Positions 20,817 to 33,500 of a stretch of DNA of 55,054 nucleotides are shown one piece after another. Within the stretch, counting starts at the first letter, position 1, and every line of letters starts with the position of its first letter. The notes under the pieces were generated by a model that worked only from the letters and a program-made list of their open reading frames with translations, made no database searches and was not told where the DNA came from. Both the position numbers and the translations under genes were made by a program. This DNA is from Branchiostoma floridae (Eukaryota; Chordata; Leptocardii; Amphioxiformes; Branchiostomatidae). The stretch is from contig NC_049988.1 in NCBI RefSeq assembly GCF_000003815.2, positions 2,632,707-2,687,760 on the forward strand. The letters run 5' to 3'.

Positions 20817-23800
20817 ATGGCGATTGGTATTCGGTTGGCGCCATTCACACGTCCTCTCATGATGCTGTGCAGAACGTATAGCGCTGTTCCTGCTGTTCCT
20901 GCTGATCTGAAGTCTGTCGTGGTCAGCCTTACCTCCGAACGGAAACACGTGCCACACTGGTACCTGTATGACACACGGGGGTCTGAAATCTACGAAGAGT
21001 AAGTAGCTTATCTACATGTAATAGATTACTTCATAGTGTTTTATTAGCAAAATAATGATGTATAGGTGTATTTTATTTTAAATTTCCCCAAACGAGTGAT
21101 CTACCTCTGAAAAGAATATTACTAACCAAATTTGACATAGTCCTTGTAGGTGGGACGTATCTGTGTGCGGGAATGTTCTTCCCGAACAGATGAAAATTTG
21201 CCAAAGCACAAAATTTCACTGTAATTTATTCTGAGCGAGCCACAAGGACTCGGACCGAAGTTTACGAATTCGTAATAGTAAGGCGAAAATAAGACAAATA
21301 GTTTGCTGATACTGGACTGCCGAAGACAAGAAATTTAGGCCGACATCCTCAGGCCGAAGGGCTATAGTTTCGCCAAGAAAATTAGTACGCTTAGACCTGA
21401 ATTTGAGCACGATTTCTACCACATTTCTGCCACTAGAATTACCTTTGCCAATATTTCATTCTTTTGCAGAATAGTTCGTGCTTCTTCGACCTACCAACTT
21501 TGGAATCATGAATACACCTTGCTTCAGACGCATATTAAAGACATCGTTGGTAACATGCCCTCTTCCACAATGCTGGTTGAGCTGGGTAGTGGTGCTTCTT
21601 CAAAAACACGTCCGGTTATAGAGGCCTTGCTTGAACGACAAGGAGAATTGACGTATGTGCCAGTGGACGTAGCGACAGGTAACAATAACGGGCACCATTT
21701 ATTTCTGTTAACCCTCAGGCTCTTAATACCTTATTAGGAATCATGTTGGCCAGCACAGTTACTGTCGCATTGCGTTTAAACGGGAATATACTTCGTACAT
21801 TCCATCTATGACACAAATAATGACACTGCATCTACTTGACATGTTGCCACGGTAACGGGTTTCTGACAGGTATATTCTTTTTCGGTTTAAACATTGTACT
21901 TTTATGCTTATTTTTTATTCGTAACTTCAAAATGTATTTTTGAATAATTATTGATAAACTATTTTAATTGCTAATTTGATGACGCCACTTGTCAAAATCC
22001 AACATGGTTGACCATATTTTAGGTATAACCAGGTAAATGCTTTTTTTTTATGTAAAATAATTGACTTTAAGGAAATATGTAGAAAAGCTATATGTTGAAA
22101 TCCATCGCCTTTTAAAAAATTGTCCAGTATGGATCCTACAGGTCTTCTTCCCTGGTGGTGACAATAATAAAGATTCTGGAAAAAAATATTTTTCTATGGC
22201 GTTCAGAATGTATAAAAGACAAGTTTAGATGCAAAAAATACACAATTTAAAAAATGCATTTCGTCAAGCGCAAGCCGCTATCGTCTATTGCAGTGATGAT
22301 TACTTCTTATTCCTTGTAGCAAATAAGCGTAGGCGTTGCTAATGCCATTGACCTTTGCAGACTACATTCGGGAAGTCTCGCGAGAACTGGAGCGAGAGTA
22401 CAACGCCCTAACGGTGGAGCCCTTTGGAGGCCTGTACATGGACGGGTTACGTCATCTTGATGGTCGCCCGGAGTCCAAACTTCTCCTATTCATCGGCAGC
22501 AGTTTTGGTAACGTCCCCATTGACGAGCAGCTTCCCATGATGAAGGAAATAAGGGGACGTCTCAAAGGTATCCATGACTTTTGAAACGTAGAAACTTCTG
22601 TTCAAAAAAATTAAAAACATGCACGTGATTCATCAATTTTGCTAATCATTAGAACCTCAGTGCTACATTTGGTGACTGAGTACGTCAAATATTGGAATAT
22701 TCAAGGAGAAACAATGTTTAAATATGAAACAGCGTAAAACTGCAACTTCCAAGACATATGATATGACTTAGCGAAAATTTTCGACTGGCCAAGACATAAA
22801 ACACATAAAATGACGTCATACATATTTAAGATATCAGTGGTGATCAGCCATTTGGGATCGGTAAACTTGATCTTTCACAAAAATTCAGGAAATTCGTAAA
22901 AGACAAGAAACTGGCACATTAAAATCGTTCATTTAAACGTCTTTTAATGATTAAATACCAGTAGTGGTAAATTTCAAGGATTAATCATCAGGTAAAAATA
23001 AATTGGTGGCTCTAGCCGTTTCAATGTTATCTGCCATCAAAGTTGACGCGCGCCTCACCCGCTCCTCTGAATAGGTTTAAGTCATTTCAAAGTTGGTGGC
23101 ATCAATAATGTAACGTTAACGTTCATAGTTTGTAGGTTTGCACACTTGTCGTTAATTTTGTTTGTTCCTAACTGTTTGACTATGACATCTAGTCCAGGAC
23201 CGCTTCTTGCTGGGGCTGGACATGAACACTGATCGCGAGGCCGTCATCAGGGCTTACCGGACCGGGTTTACGCGGTGCCCATGGCTGGATAACTTCATCG
23301 ATCGCCTGAACAAGGTAATGTTTGTTTACATTTCAAATACCGGTAAACAGATTTGTACAGAATAGTACAAGCTACGCATCCGGAAAAATTTATTTATCCA
23401 CTCATACGGGGAAGGACCCCTACTCTTTTTCCCAAGTTTGCAATTTGTGTGCTTTTCTACATACTCGGGATGTGGCTGCCTTAAACAATTGCGCTTCCTA
23501 CGACATACTAATTTTCTTGAACGCAACCACTCTGGGCTTTTATCAGCAAAAGAGCCACCTACATCAGCTACATATAGCGGCGAGAAGCAGAAGTCCAGTT
23601 AGAAGCTCTGAGGAAAATCTCTGACAGACATCGAAACTTCAGCAGATGAAAATACTGGTTGTGTTAAAGAAAATTCTACCACCCTGATGAAATTATTTTC
23701 GGAATTTCACTTCCTATCCAAGGAACGTCCCTAGCCGAATCTAAGATACCCGTGTATACATGCATAACGGAAATACCTTTCGCAAGGATACAGCATCGGA

Positions 23801-24839
23801 ACCTATCATGGATATGGCTACGAGTTTCCCCAATTTCTGCGTCAGCAACCCAGACCACTAGGTCTATAGTTACCATGCAGAAGGCACCAATGACATAATA
23901 TGATATAAAATGTGAACAACGCGGGAATATTATGAATCATACGGATTTCTAACTCCTGTTCACTTTCTTCTATCTGTATACACCTCAGGACTTTGAGGCA
24001 GACATGAACAAGATGACGTTTGAAGACACCGTGGATTTTGTGGAGAACCCTGCTTACGGGGACACGCCCAGCTATGTTCAGCAATATCTCAAAAGCTCTA
24101 CAAAACAACGTGTGCAGCTGAGTAAGTGTTCCAGTGTAGACCAGCTATTATATTGGTCACATGTTGTCTAGATAGACGTTTTATTTCTGCAAAAGTTGCT
24201 CTGACATGAAATTCAGCATTGCAGACAGTATCTTCAAAGTACAATTGATGATATAATTGTTTATATTTATTAAATAATTTTTTGGCAAAAACGCAATTTT
24301 GAGTTGCAATTCCCCAATTAGGTGATAAAGAGTACTTTCCGCTTGATAACTTGAAAAAATATTTGCATAGTACGGACAACGTGTTTTTCACCTACCGGGG
24401 TTTATTTGGGTCACCTGCCTCATTTCTCAATTTTGACTGGCTACACTTTGCATTGCATTTGATTTCGCGCTGAAGTGGTCAACGCGTAAACCGCGAACAT
24501 TAATCCACCGCGAAAATTTCTGCATTTCCAGTATTTTCATCGAGATGAATGGTTAGCAGTTGAGTTTCTATGGTTCTTCCGTACATGTGGTCTCTTTACC
24601 GGTTTTACGTCGTTTTATGATATATTTTTAACATTTCAATTCTAGGAAAGCTTGGTGTTACCATAGATTTCCTGGCTGGCGAGAGGCTGTACCTGTCAGA
24701 AGGTCAGAACTACAGCTGTAAATACAGCGAGCATCAGGTGCGCCGTCTGGCGGAGAAAAGCAACTTTGCAGTTGAGGGCTTCTGGGTCAACGAAGAAGCA
24801 AAATACTGTGTGGTGTGCTTGGTCAGAAATGAAAAGTGA
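20817..24839 (+). CDS. Gene C: EgtD-like SAM-dependent methyltransferase (Methyltransf_33 family)
   Basis: Six exons: 20817-20998, 21470-21678, 22361-22567, 23193-23314, 23989-24121 and 24646-24839. Phases agree throughout; the 1047-nt frame gives 348 residues, near the ~320 of bacterial EgtD. The fold is recognised from YDTRGSEIYEEI near residue 50, VELGSGASSKT (about 97-107, SAM motif I), YVPVDVAT (123-130), FIGSSFGN (174-181), LLGLDMNTD and RLNKDFEADMN. EgtD makes the trimethylhistidine betaine of ergothioneine synthesis, but here the region matching EgtD's substrate-binding Glu-x-Ser reads SEGQNYSCKY, so substrate is uncertain. The first ~30 residues have several Arg and no acid before Asp31 and include RTYS, suggesting a mitochondrial presequence. 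No sulfoxide synthase gene is adjacent. TGACGTCA-type sites lie upstream at about 20451-20471 and 20610. Confidence 0.88.
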
Positions 24840-24862
24840 TCAAAACAAAACAACAATCTAAG

Positions 24863-24928
24863 CATCAGGTGCGCCGTCTGGCGGAGAAAAGCAATTTTGC
24901 AGTAGAGGGCTTCTGGGTCAACGAAGAG
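24863..24928 (+). pseudogene. Partial duplicate of the last exon of gene C
   Basis: A 66-nt stretch repeats 24731-24796 of the gene C terminal exon with only two mismatches. It starts 24 bases after the gene C stop codon. After the shared segment it diverges and runs straight into LINE-derived coding sequence. It lacks a start, a splice site and the end of the domain, so it is a fragment left by a local duplication or by imprecise LINE-related rearrangement. Confidence 0.85.
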
Positions 24929-24929
24929 T

Positions 24930-25835
24930 ACATGTACAAGTCAATGTCAACCCCATCCTCCACATGCACCTTGGTCACAACTGATCTATCTAATGCCTTC
25001 GACAGAGTGGACCATGCTACAAGCGTCAGATGTCTGTTGGACCTAGGTTGTACAGTTTCATCTTCATTGCTTTGATCGACAGGGCACTTCGGGATGTAGT
25101 TGAACGCTGGAAGTACGTGGGCGATATGAGCCTTGCACAAATGTGATCCATCCGTCAACCTTGCACCCTTTAACTAACTCTGAATGACTTATGTTACTGG
25201 GTTAACGAGCATAGAATGAAACTGAATTCACAAAAATGCAAAGTACATGACGATGATTGTATGCTTCGCGAACACCTCCCCCCCCCCCCCCCCAGCCACC
25301 GCAACCAATCATGCTTGAAGGGCAGGTTCTAGAAACAGTAGGGTCCACCGAAGTCGTGGGGGTGACTGTTCAAAACGACCTAAGATGGAACCTTCATGTT
25401 AGCAACATGATCTCAAGTGCAAACAGAAAACTCTATCTACTGCGCAGACTGAAGTGCTTCAGTGTGTCAGTTACTGACTTGACAACAGTCTTTACAGCCT
25501 ACATCCACCGGGCACTGGGGTACGCTACTCCTGTGTGGCACGCGACCCTCACCGCGAAACAGTCGGCAAGCCTGAAGCGTATTCAGAAAAGGGCTTGCAA
25601 GATCATTCTTGGATCCTGTTACACCAGCTATGAGACAGCCATGGAGACCTTGAACCTCTGCACATTGACAGATAAACGGGTCAGTATCTGTCAGTCATTC
25701 GCCACATCTCTGTTCAACTCGAGTTCCAGGAGTGGCTACCTCCCCTCCGCCTGGACATCTCTGAGCGACGCACCCGTAATTCTCTCAAGATCAATACCCC
25801 GTTCTGCCGAACTCACCAATTCCTTATCTGATTGA
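24930..25835 (+). mobile_element. Decayed non-LTR retrotransposon (LINE) reverse transcriptase
   Basis: The + strand reads TTDLSNAFDRVDHA at about 24981-25020, a typical LINE reverse transcriptase motif. About 80 bases later the catalytic YVDD-type box is changed to KYVGDMSL, followed by a stop. The palm sequence normally between these motifs is missing. From about 25300 an open frame encodes the C-terminal part typical of Jockey/CR1-like elements (VQNDLRWNLHVSNMI, YATPVWHATL, IQKRACKIILGS). It ends with a TGA at 25833-25835. A 16-C homopolymer is at 25278-25293. Internal deletion, stops and the altered active site show it is dead. Confidence 0.85.
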
Positions 25836-26318
25836 ACTTTCAAAATAGTAAGAAATGAAACTGCTGACTCCCAGCATCCCCTGCTGTTGGGCAACACTGT
25901 ACATAAGGATATGGGTATTTGTGTTCGCTTTGTGCGCCTGACTTGATCAAACACAGGTCTGGACAATCATCTCTCTGCTGGTGTCCACATTACATCATCC
26001 GTCAGCCGATAACAAAGTTCAAAAGTTCAATATCCTCAAGGTGCTGTCATTCTCATAAACATGTCAGGTGTTTTAGTGTATATAACATTTATAATGTGAT
26101 CAAGATGCAAGTTCTGAACTTGGCCTGTTCCAAGTAGCCAAATACCACTATTGAGGGTTATTAAGTGAGTTTAAACCTGATTTGACAGCATCGTTTAAAA
26201 GCGGGAAGGAAACATACTCTTAACAACAACTGAAGGCGATGGTTTAAATAACGTTAATGAGAGATTGGCAACTGCTCATAATGCAACTACAGTTCAGTAC
26301 AGGATGGTCCCTATTGAC

Positions 26319-27810
26319 CCTGACGTCAGCCCTACATTTGAACACCCGAACAACCGCACACATATCGGGTAAGTATTAGTCAATAGCGTACTTTCTACAT
26401 GATTAATCCTGACGTCAGACCTATATTTGAACACCCGAACACCCGCACACATATCGGGTAAGTATTAGTCAATGGCGTACTTTCTACATGATTAATCCTG
26501 ACGTCAGACCTACATTTGAACACCCGAACAACCGCACACATCTCGGGTAAGTATTAGTCAATGGCGTACTTTCTACATGATTAATCCTGACGTCAGACCT
26601 ACATTTGAACACCCGAACAACCGCACACATATCGGGTAAGTATTAGTCAATGGCGTACTTTCTACATGATTAATCCTGACGTTAGACCTACATTTGAACA
26701 CCCGCACAACCGCACATATATCGGGTAAGTATTAGTCAATAGCGTACTTTCTACATGATTAATCCTGACGTCAGACCTACATTTGAACACTCGAACAACC
26801 GCACACATATCGGGTATAATTATTGGTCAATGGCGTACTTTCTACATGATTAATCCTGACGTCAGCCCTACATTTGAACAACCGAACAACCGCACACATA
26901 TCGGGTATAATTATTAGTCAATGACGTACTTTCTACATGATTAATCCTGACGTCAGACCTACATTTGAACACTCGAACAACCGCACACATATCGGGTATA
27001 ATTATTAGTCAATGACGTACTTTCTACATGATTAATCCTGACGTCATCCCTACATTTGAACAACCGAACAACCGCACATATATCGGGTAAGTATTAGTCA
27101 ATGGCGTACTTTCTACATGATTAATCCTGACGTCAGACCTACATTTGAACACCCGAACAACCGCACACATATCGGGTATAATTATTGGTCAATGGCGTAC
27201 TTTCTACATGATTAATCCTGACGTCAGCTCTACATTTGAACACTCGAAAAACCGCACATATATCGGGTAAGTATTAGTCAATGGCGTACTTTCTACATGA
27301 TTAATCCTGACGTCAGCTCTACATTTGAACACTCGAACAACCGCACATATATCGGGTAAGTATTAGTCAATGGCGTACTTTCTACATGATTAATCCTGAC
27401 GTCAGCCCTACATTTGAACAACCGAACAACCGCACACATATCGGGTATAATTATTGGTCAATGGCGTACTTTCTACATGATTAATCCTGACGTCAGCTCT
27501 ACATTTGAACACTCGAACAACCGCACATATATCGGGTAAGTATTAGTCAATGGCGTACTTTCTACATGATTAATCCTGACGTCAGACCTACATTTGAACA
27601 CCCGAACAACCGCACACATATCGGGTAAGTATTAGTCAATGGCGTACTTTCTACATGATTAATCCTGACGTCAGACCTACATTTGAACACCGAACAACCG
27701 CACACATCTCGGGTAAGTATTACTCAATGACGTATTTTCTACATGATTAATCCTGACGTTAGACCTACATCTAAGGTTTCCGAACAACCGCCCACATATC
27801 TCGTGGTAGA
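26319..27810 (+). repeat. Tandem satellite, 89-bp unit, about 17 copies, CRE box in most units
   Basis: Unit starts (CCTGACGTCAG) fall at 26319, 26408, 26497, 26586, 26675, 26764, 26855, 26946, 27037, 27126, 27217, 27306, 27395, 27486, 27575, 27664 and about 27752. Spacing is 89 or 91 bp; the 91-bp units carry GGGTATAATTATT instead of GGGTAAGTATT. Most copies keep the palindrome TGACGTCA; two read TGACGTTA. The end decays after 27760. The longest frames are broken by the 2-bp length variant. Confidence 0.97.
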
Positions 27811-29017
27811 TAAAAGAAAGTAGCCTATGAAACTTTGTAAACATTATTGATTTTACCCCATAATCTTATTCAAATTCATTACCTTAAGACACACAATATT
27901 GATAGTATATAATCAAAATATACCGAGTATAAAGTATACATAAAATCCAGTTTATCCATTACCACACGTCACGTAAGGTTTAAAGGCATTGTTTATTGTT
28001 TCTTTTCAAAAGAAAGTGATTACAATTGATAACATAATGATAAATAACGATGGGAATTGTGCGAGGATGGCTGGAAGTTTAAAGTCTTATAATCAATATA
28101 AAACAGCCACTCATAAAAAAGTGAACTACCAATTAAGTGCCAAGTGAAATACGTCGGCATAAATCAATTCAGTAATAAAATAAGCCTAAATTAAAAGGAT
28201 AGATTGACATATATATATTAAACGATTAGCACAAACGTTACGTAGCATATATACGGCTTACAACATAAAGTTGAATAGGTCCAGCTTCACACTGGTCAGT
28301 AAATGACTCAATTTCACCAAAGTTTTACATAGTTATCATTAGATGTATACAAAAATATTGTTGCAAACCTTTCTTCCCTTCTAACTCTGACCATTAAATG
28401 CCTCGAATATTTTCATTTGTCCCCCAAACATAGGATAACATGTAACATTTTTTTACAAAATCCTTTTAAACACTTTCTATTGCAGCGTAAAAAATACACC
28501 TCATTTCAATTCCTAAATTTTTCTTTACAGTGACAGCATTATACATTCTCCAGGCTTTGTTGCACCAGTGCTTTGTTAAACTAACATGTAAACAGTTACA
28601 GGCTGGTCGATGAGAAAGGTTTCAAGAAATGACATATCAATGTTATAAGGTAAATATAGAGCCTTAGAATATACTCGCCACTAGCGACAATCCCCAACAC
28701 TGCAGCGAGTTTTGCAATGTTTTAACACAACATCAAGGTACAAGCTATACAATCATAAAAAACAAAAAGTAGTACTTCATAACACCCAAGACTGCTAATG
28801 TCTGTATGAAGTCTAACAGATTTTTGCTAAGATATTATAAGTCTCCCACTGTTATAACACAACATTAAGGTGTGAGTTACAAAATTATACCAAAAAAAAA
28901 ATAAATGCTCTGGACTTGCGTCAGGCACAACATCGTTAATGTTTTGTCTATATGGAGCCTGGCTTTGGCTAATACGGAGCCTAACAGATATTGCTAAGAT
29001 ATGTTGTTCATCATAAT
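27811..29017. other. No gene; AT-rich sequence downstream of gene D
   Basis: AT-rich. A diverged direct repeat of about 150 bp is seen within 28690-29000 (AACACAACATYAAGGT and CTAACAGAT.TTGCTAAGATAT occur twice). This would include the 3' UTR of gene D; no clear AATAAA on the minus strand was assigned. Confidence 0.5.
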
Positions 29018-29145
29018 TTACTCGCAATTCTTCCACTGATGGTCCTTATACACAGCAGTTGTGGCGCACCATTCTTTATCCCAGTCAACCTTAGTGCAGG
29101 AGTGGTAGGTCTTCTTCTTGTACACGAACGGGAAATGGCAGTCCG
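29018..29145 (-). CDS. Gene D exon 8: fibronectin type II domain and stop
   Basis: The acceptor TTCACTTCCCCAG ends at 29146 and the exon completes an Ala codon in phase. It encodes a whole fibronectin type II module: CHFPFVYKKKTYHSC, then DWDKEWCATT, then HQWKNCE and TAA. All four cysteines and the WCATT signature are present. The protein ends right after the last cysteine. The exon has no start codon of its own, so it only shows up when read with splice phase. FN2 modules bind collagen/gelatin or, in some receptors, carbohydrates. Confidence 0.88.
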
Positions 29146-30547
29146 CTGGGGAAGTGAAAGAAAGCGTTGTACCGTTATTTTAATGGTTCAAGGTGTGATG
29201 TCTTTTAGAGAGCTTAATTTTTTAACGTTTTCATGGTTTTGCACATGGAATAGATGGAAAAGGATTGTCATTGACGGCTAGCTGGGGGTGGGGGTCATTT
29301 TCATATTTGCCGCGGCCTAGCGAAAACCAATAGACGCGCGCTATTCCTGCCGGGTAACGTCACACGTCGTATTCCTCTCCTCTTATTTTGTAAACAAATT
29401 TTTATAATGGTAAGGTTTTCTTGTTACTTCAGCAATTTGGCATTACTAGTATATGTACTAGACTGGTCTGAAAGTTGCAAGCTAGTAATTACACGCAGTG
29501 CTGGTACTTGTGTTCCTGACATTGCAAGGAAAGCCTCCCAGGCACATTCCCGAAGGGCCCAGCCAGTGGTCACAGGGCAGGCCAACCTCAGGTCTCTGGC
29601 AGGGTTGGAGATTAGGAATTACTATGCCTGTCAATCAGCTAATTTGGCTGAGTGCCATATGATGGGGCTATAAATGGGGGGATCTGAGTAGCCTGACGTG
29701 ATAGCCAGGACAGGTAGACAGGCCAGGTAGAAATCAGAAATACCTGCACAGCTCCAATTTTACCTGCACTAACATGCACATGCAGGCGGTATTTCCAACC
29801 CTGTAATGGTAGCTCTCACCTCTCTTGTGCACACCGAACTGAGTTAACGTTTTCTGTGCAGGTATTTCTGATGTATACCTGCACCTAACCTGTACTGGTC
29901 CATGTGCTATGTTTTATACATAAATATCCTATGATGTAGGTGCAAGTGGATTGTTATCAGCTGCTTTGATTGTTACCACCTATAAAGTATAAAAGAATGG
30001 TTCCTGGATTTATTGATCAAGTTATGTGTTGTATGTGATAGGAGAACTACAGTATCTGTTCTTGTTTGTGATGTACAGTCTGCAATTTGTAGCTGTCATT
30101 TGTAGCCTTGATGGTGGCAGCATTCCCCTATACATCTACACTATACTCTCTAATCTGTGTTGGTAGAATTCATAGTGAAGAAAATGTAACTGTAATATAC
30201 AGCACACAAGGCAAAGTTAGACCTAACCATATCTACTTCTAGTTCTAAATGTACGGTGTCATTCCTTACAGGTATCGCACAATAGTACCTTTATCCTGTC
30301 TAGGACCAGCATCACGGGTTGTTGACCCCGGCACCTGATTACCCCAGCGCAAACTCTTCGCTAATTAGACGTCCCCAGTGCCTGGGAAGGGCTCGATTAA
30401 GCGAACTACATGGCAAATATTCCCTCATTATTAACATACCTTGTTGATAATCATAACAGTATAGGGTGCGATATCGAAATTCAGACGTTTTTACCTCCAT
30501 GAAATGTCATGGAGGTTATATTTTACCCCGCGTTTGTGTGTCTTTGT

Positions 30548-30594
<47 letters not shown>

Positions 30595-33500
30595 CAAAAT
30601 AACTCAAGAACGGCTGGGTTGATTGGTTTCATACTTGGTGTGTTAGTAGTGTGTGATGAAAGCTGGAAATGATTAGATTTTGGGCCCCCTAGCGGCTTCA
30701 CTTGGTACTGCATCGCAACTTCCGGTTTTGCTATCTCGGTGTTCTGAACAAGCTATGGCCACGATTTTTAAGTATTAGATAGCTCTTGTGCTCAGGAAGA
30801 ACTGACATAAGTTTGGTCCTCCTAGCGTCTAATTTTGGGATAGCAGGGGCATTTTTGTCAAAAACTTCTGAAGACGATAACTCAGGAAGGGAACAACGAA
30901 TTTTCATGATTTTTAGTATGTAGGTACCTTAGACAATGTTGTACAAGATAAGATACCTATTATGCAAAATTGGAGTACATTTGCATAATAAATGAGAATA
31001 TTATATCATAGCAGTTTTTTCAATGTATCTCTTGTTTCAGACATGCTATGGTCTTGACATTTAGGTGGTAGATAGCTTTTAGTGCCATGACAAAGTGGAG
31101 CAAGTTTCAGCCCTCTAACATTTAATTGTGGAACTGCAGGGGCGTTTTTGTCAAGACACTCCAAAGAGGATAACTGCAGAAAGGAACAACGGATTGCCTC
31201 CATTTTGGGCATGCAGGTATCTTATGCAAAGATTTTCATAATGATATAGATGTTATGCAAATGAGGACTTAATTTGCATTATTAATGAGGGAATTGTATA
31301 ATTCCATTGTTTTTAATAACTTGACTTCAATAAATGTAACACATGTTAATTATGATAGGTGGAATGTAAGCAGATACCAAATATGGTAATGAGGAACTTA
31401 TTTGCATAATGTATTGAAAAATCGCAAAACCTCTTTATGATTGATAATGGGAATTTTATAATTGTGACATGTGTACGTTATTCAATAATAAACAACACCA
31501 TGCATAAATTATGTTAATGTGTTAGTCAATTGCATGAAATTTACGAAAGCTCTCAATTTTCATGGAGGTATGAGGTCGCCAAAGGTTTTCATATGGTATC
31601 TTTTTGGCATGTACATTCAATATCTTAATCATCTCTGATGACAAAGCAATATTTTGCATGTTCTAGTACCAGTTATGTACCTTTGTTGTAGTTGACACAA
31701 GTCGGACAGTTACAGTGGTCTGCAGTGTTGCCGCACCAGTTTACCGGAGAGCAGCACGGGGATGCCCCGTAAGGGTCGCATTCAGCAGGGTTACCGTCTT
31801 CAGCAGGGTAGCCCTGCCCGCAACGCCCGTCATCACGCCACTTCTTAGGACCTATCATGAAAAAATGCATTAAGTAACGATTAGTCACAATCAACACGCA
31901 ATAGACAATCATGGCTACAGACATTTTGCTGTTAGACTCCTTATAATTTTGCTTTTCTTCTCAGTTTAGTTCATTCTTTGGTCATCGTTCCCCACAGCAA
32001 ATGATTTACTTTTACCCTGACATATGTCAAGGGGTTGTGAAATTTGATAACTCAGTCGAGAAACTTATATTTTAGGCACCTCCTCTGTTGTCTGCTCTGT
32101 GTGTTGAGAAGACATTAAAACCACTCACTGCAATGCACGGTGGTCAAATACGGGCTCAAAACCTCCCATGTCCAGCCGAATTCGAACCTTGTTCCACGAT
32201 GTTTGACCTAACGTAATTCGAACCGAACCCGTGTTCTATTTGGGGTCATCTACGGTCGTTGCCTGTAAACACTGCTGTCTGGCCTTTTTCCCCCCAACTG
32301 CCTTGAATCAGCCCCAAAAGATAGTTTTTCACCAATGTAAACAATTTTCTGGACAGTACATCCATGCTATCACTTTGCTTTGGACATGTAGTATTAAACG
32401 AAGCTATTGGCGTTTGTGTTCGTGACCTTGAATATCATAAGTGTTGTTTACACCGGTAACGTTATCAATTACACCCTCCCGCTCTCCGTTCGGCATGACA
32501 TGCGTGCAATATCGTTTAAGATCGCGACCAAGGAGAGTCCAAATTAACTCATTGACGGCTCAAAATGACCGCAATGTTTTCTTCCGAGATTTCTGTTTTT
32601 TGGGGGGATTTTAAGAAAATGCCTTTCATTTTGAATTATTCGTAATTGAGTGCAAAAAAGGCATTTTCAAATTTTTGCAAATTTTCGACTGTAACTTTAC
32701 TTGAAATCAAAAAACAGAAAGTTTTCTTTTTCTCATAGATGGCGAAAAATATAAAAATCGAGAATTTTCAATGGGACATGCCAATCTTATGAAGAGTTTG
32801 GTCAAATGAAAAGCCTTCCTGAAAACAGAAAATGGTCGTCTTTTTGAGCAACATCGAAACAAAACAGCTATCTAAATTCAAACTACAAGATTCAGAGTAT
32901 GTAAAATTACTGGTTTAATTTAAGTTGAAAACATTTTCCTTGTCAAAACATTTTGCTTATTTTCAAATATTTTACGGGTAGCCAAAAGTAGGCCTCCAGT
33001 AACCCGATATTCTGTCGAACGCACATAGCAACGGGAAAGAACACCCTAGCAACCGACCGCCGTTGTCAGCCTGTGGAGTGAGGTGCCTTTTGACAGTTTT
33101 ACCATAGTTTCGGCGAACCCTAAAATTTTCATTATTTTCTGCAGTTTTGCAAATAACATGACCCCATCTTGTTTGCATCTCTTGAAATATATCAAGTTCA
33201 TAGCTTTATCCTATCCTAAAGTAAAAAGCTAAGAATTTCCACAGAAGAAGATTATGATTGTACCGGTGGCAAGCATATTGTTAGTATAAACAAGATCTAA
33301 TGTGAGATTGTGTTTCTCACACGGTGGACCTCGTGTACCTTCAAGTTGTTTTGTATAGTTCACAAACACTAGGCATACGAAGCCACAAAAAAGCTATGTG
33401 GTCATACTCGTCACTCAGATGACGTTTCTGGTCTCTTGTCTTTTTTTTTGGCCCGAATCTTACATAGTGTATCTTGAACTCAAAGCTATGTGGTCATACT

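Noticed and set aside
20645-20974. 109-codon minus frame across gene C exon 1
   Set aside because: Overlaps the confirmed first exon of gene C and has no family motif.
26319-27810. CRISPR-like regular array
   Set aside because: The whole 89-bp unit repeats with no unique spacers, and the surrounding genes have introns; it is a eukaryotic satellite.
28991-29281. 96-codon + frame over the fibronectin type II exon
   Set aside because: The minus strand encodes a complete FN2 module with correct splice phase; the + frame is its shadow.
30466-30713. Cys-Val run (+) and Thr-His run (-) frames
   Set aside because: They come from the GT microsatellite at 30527-30590.
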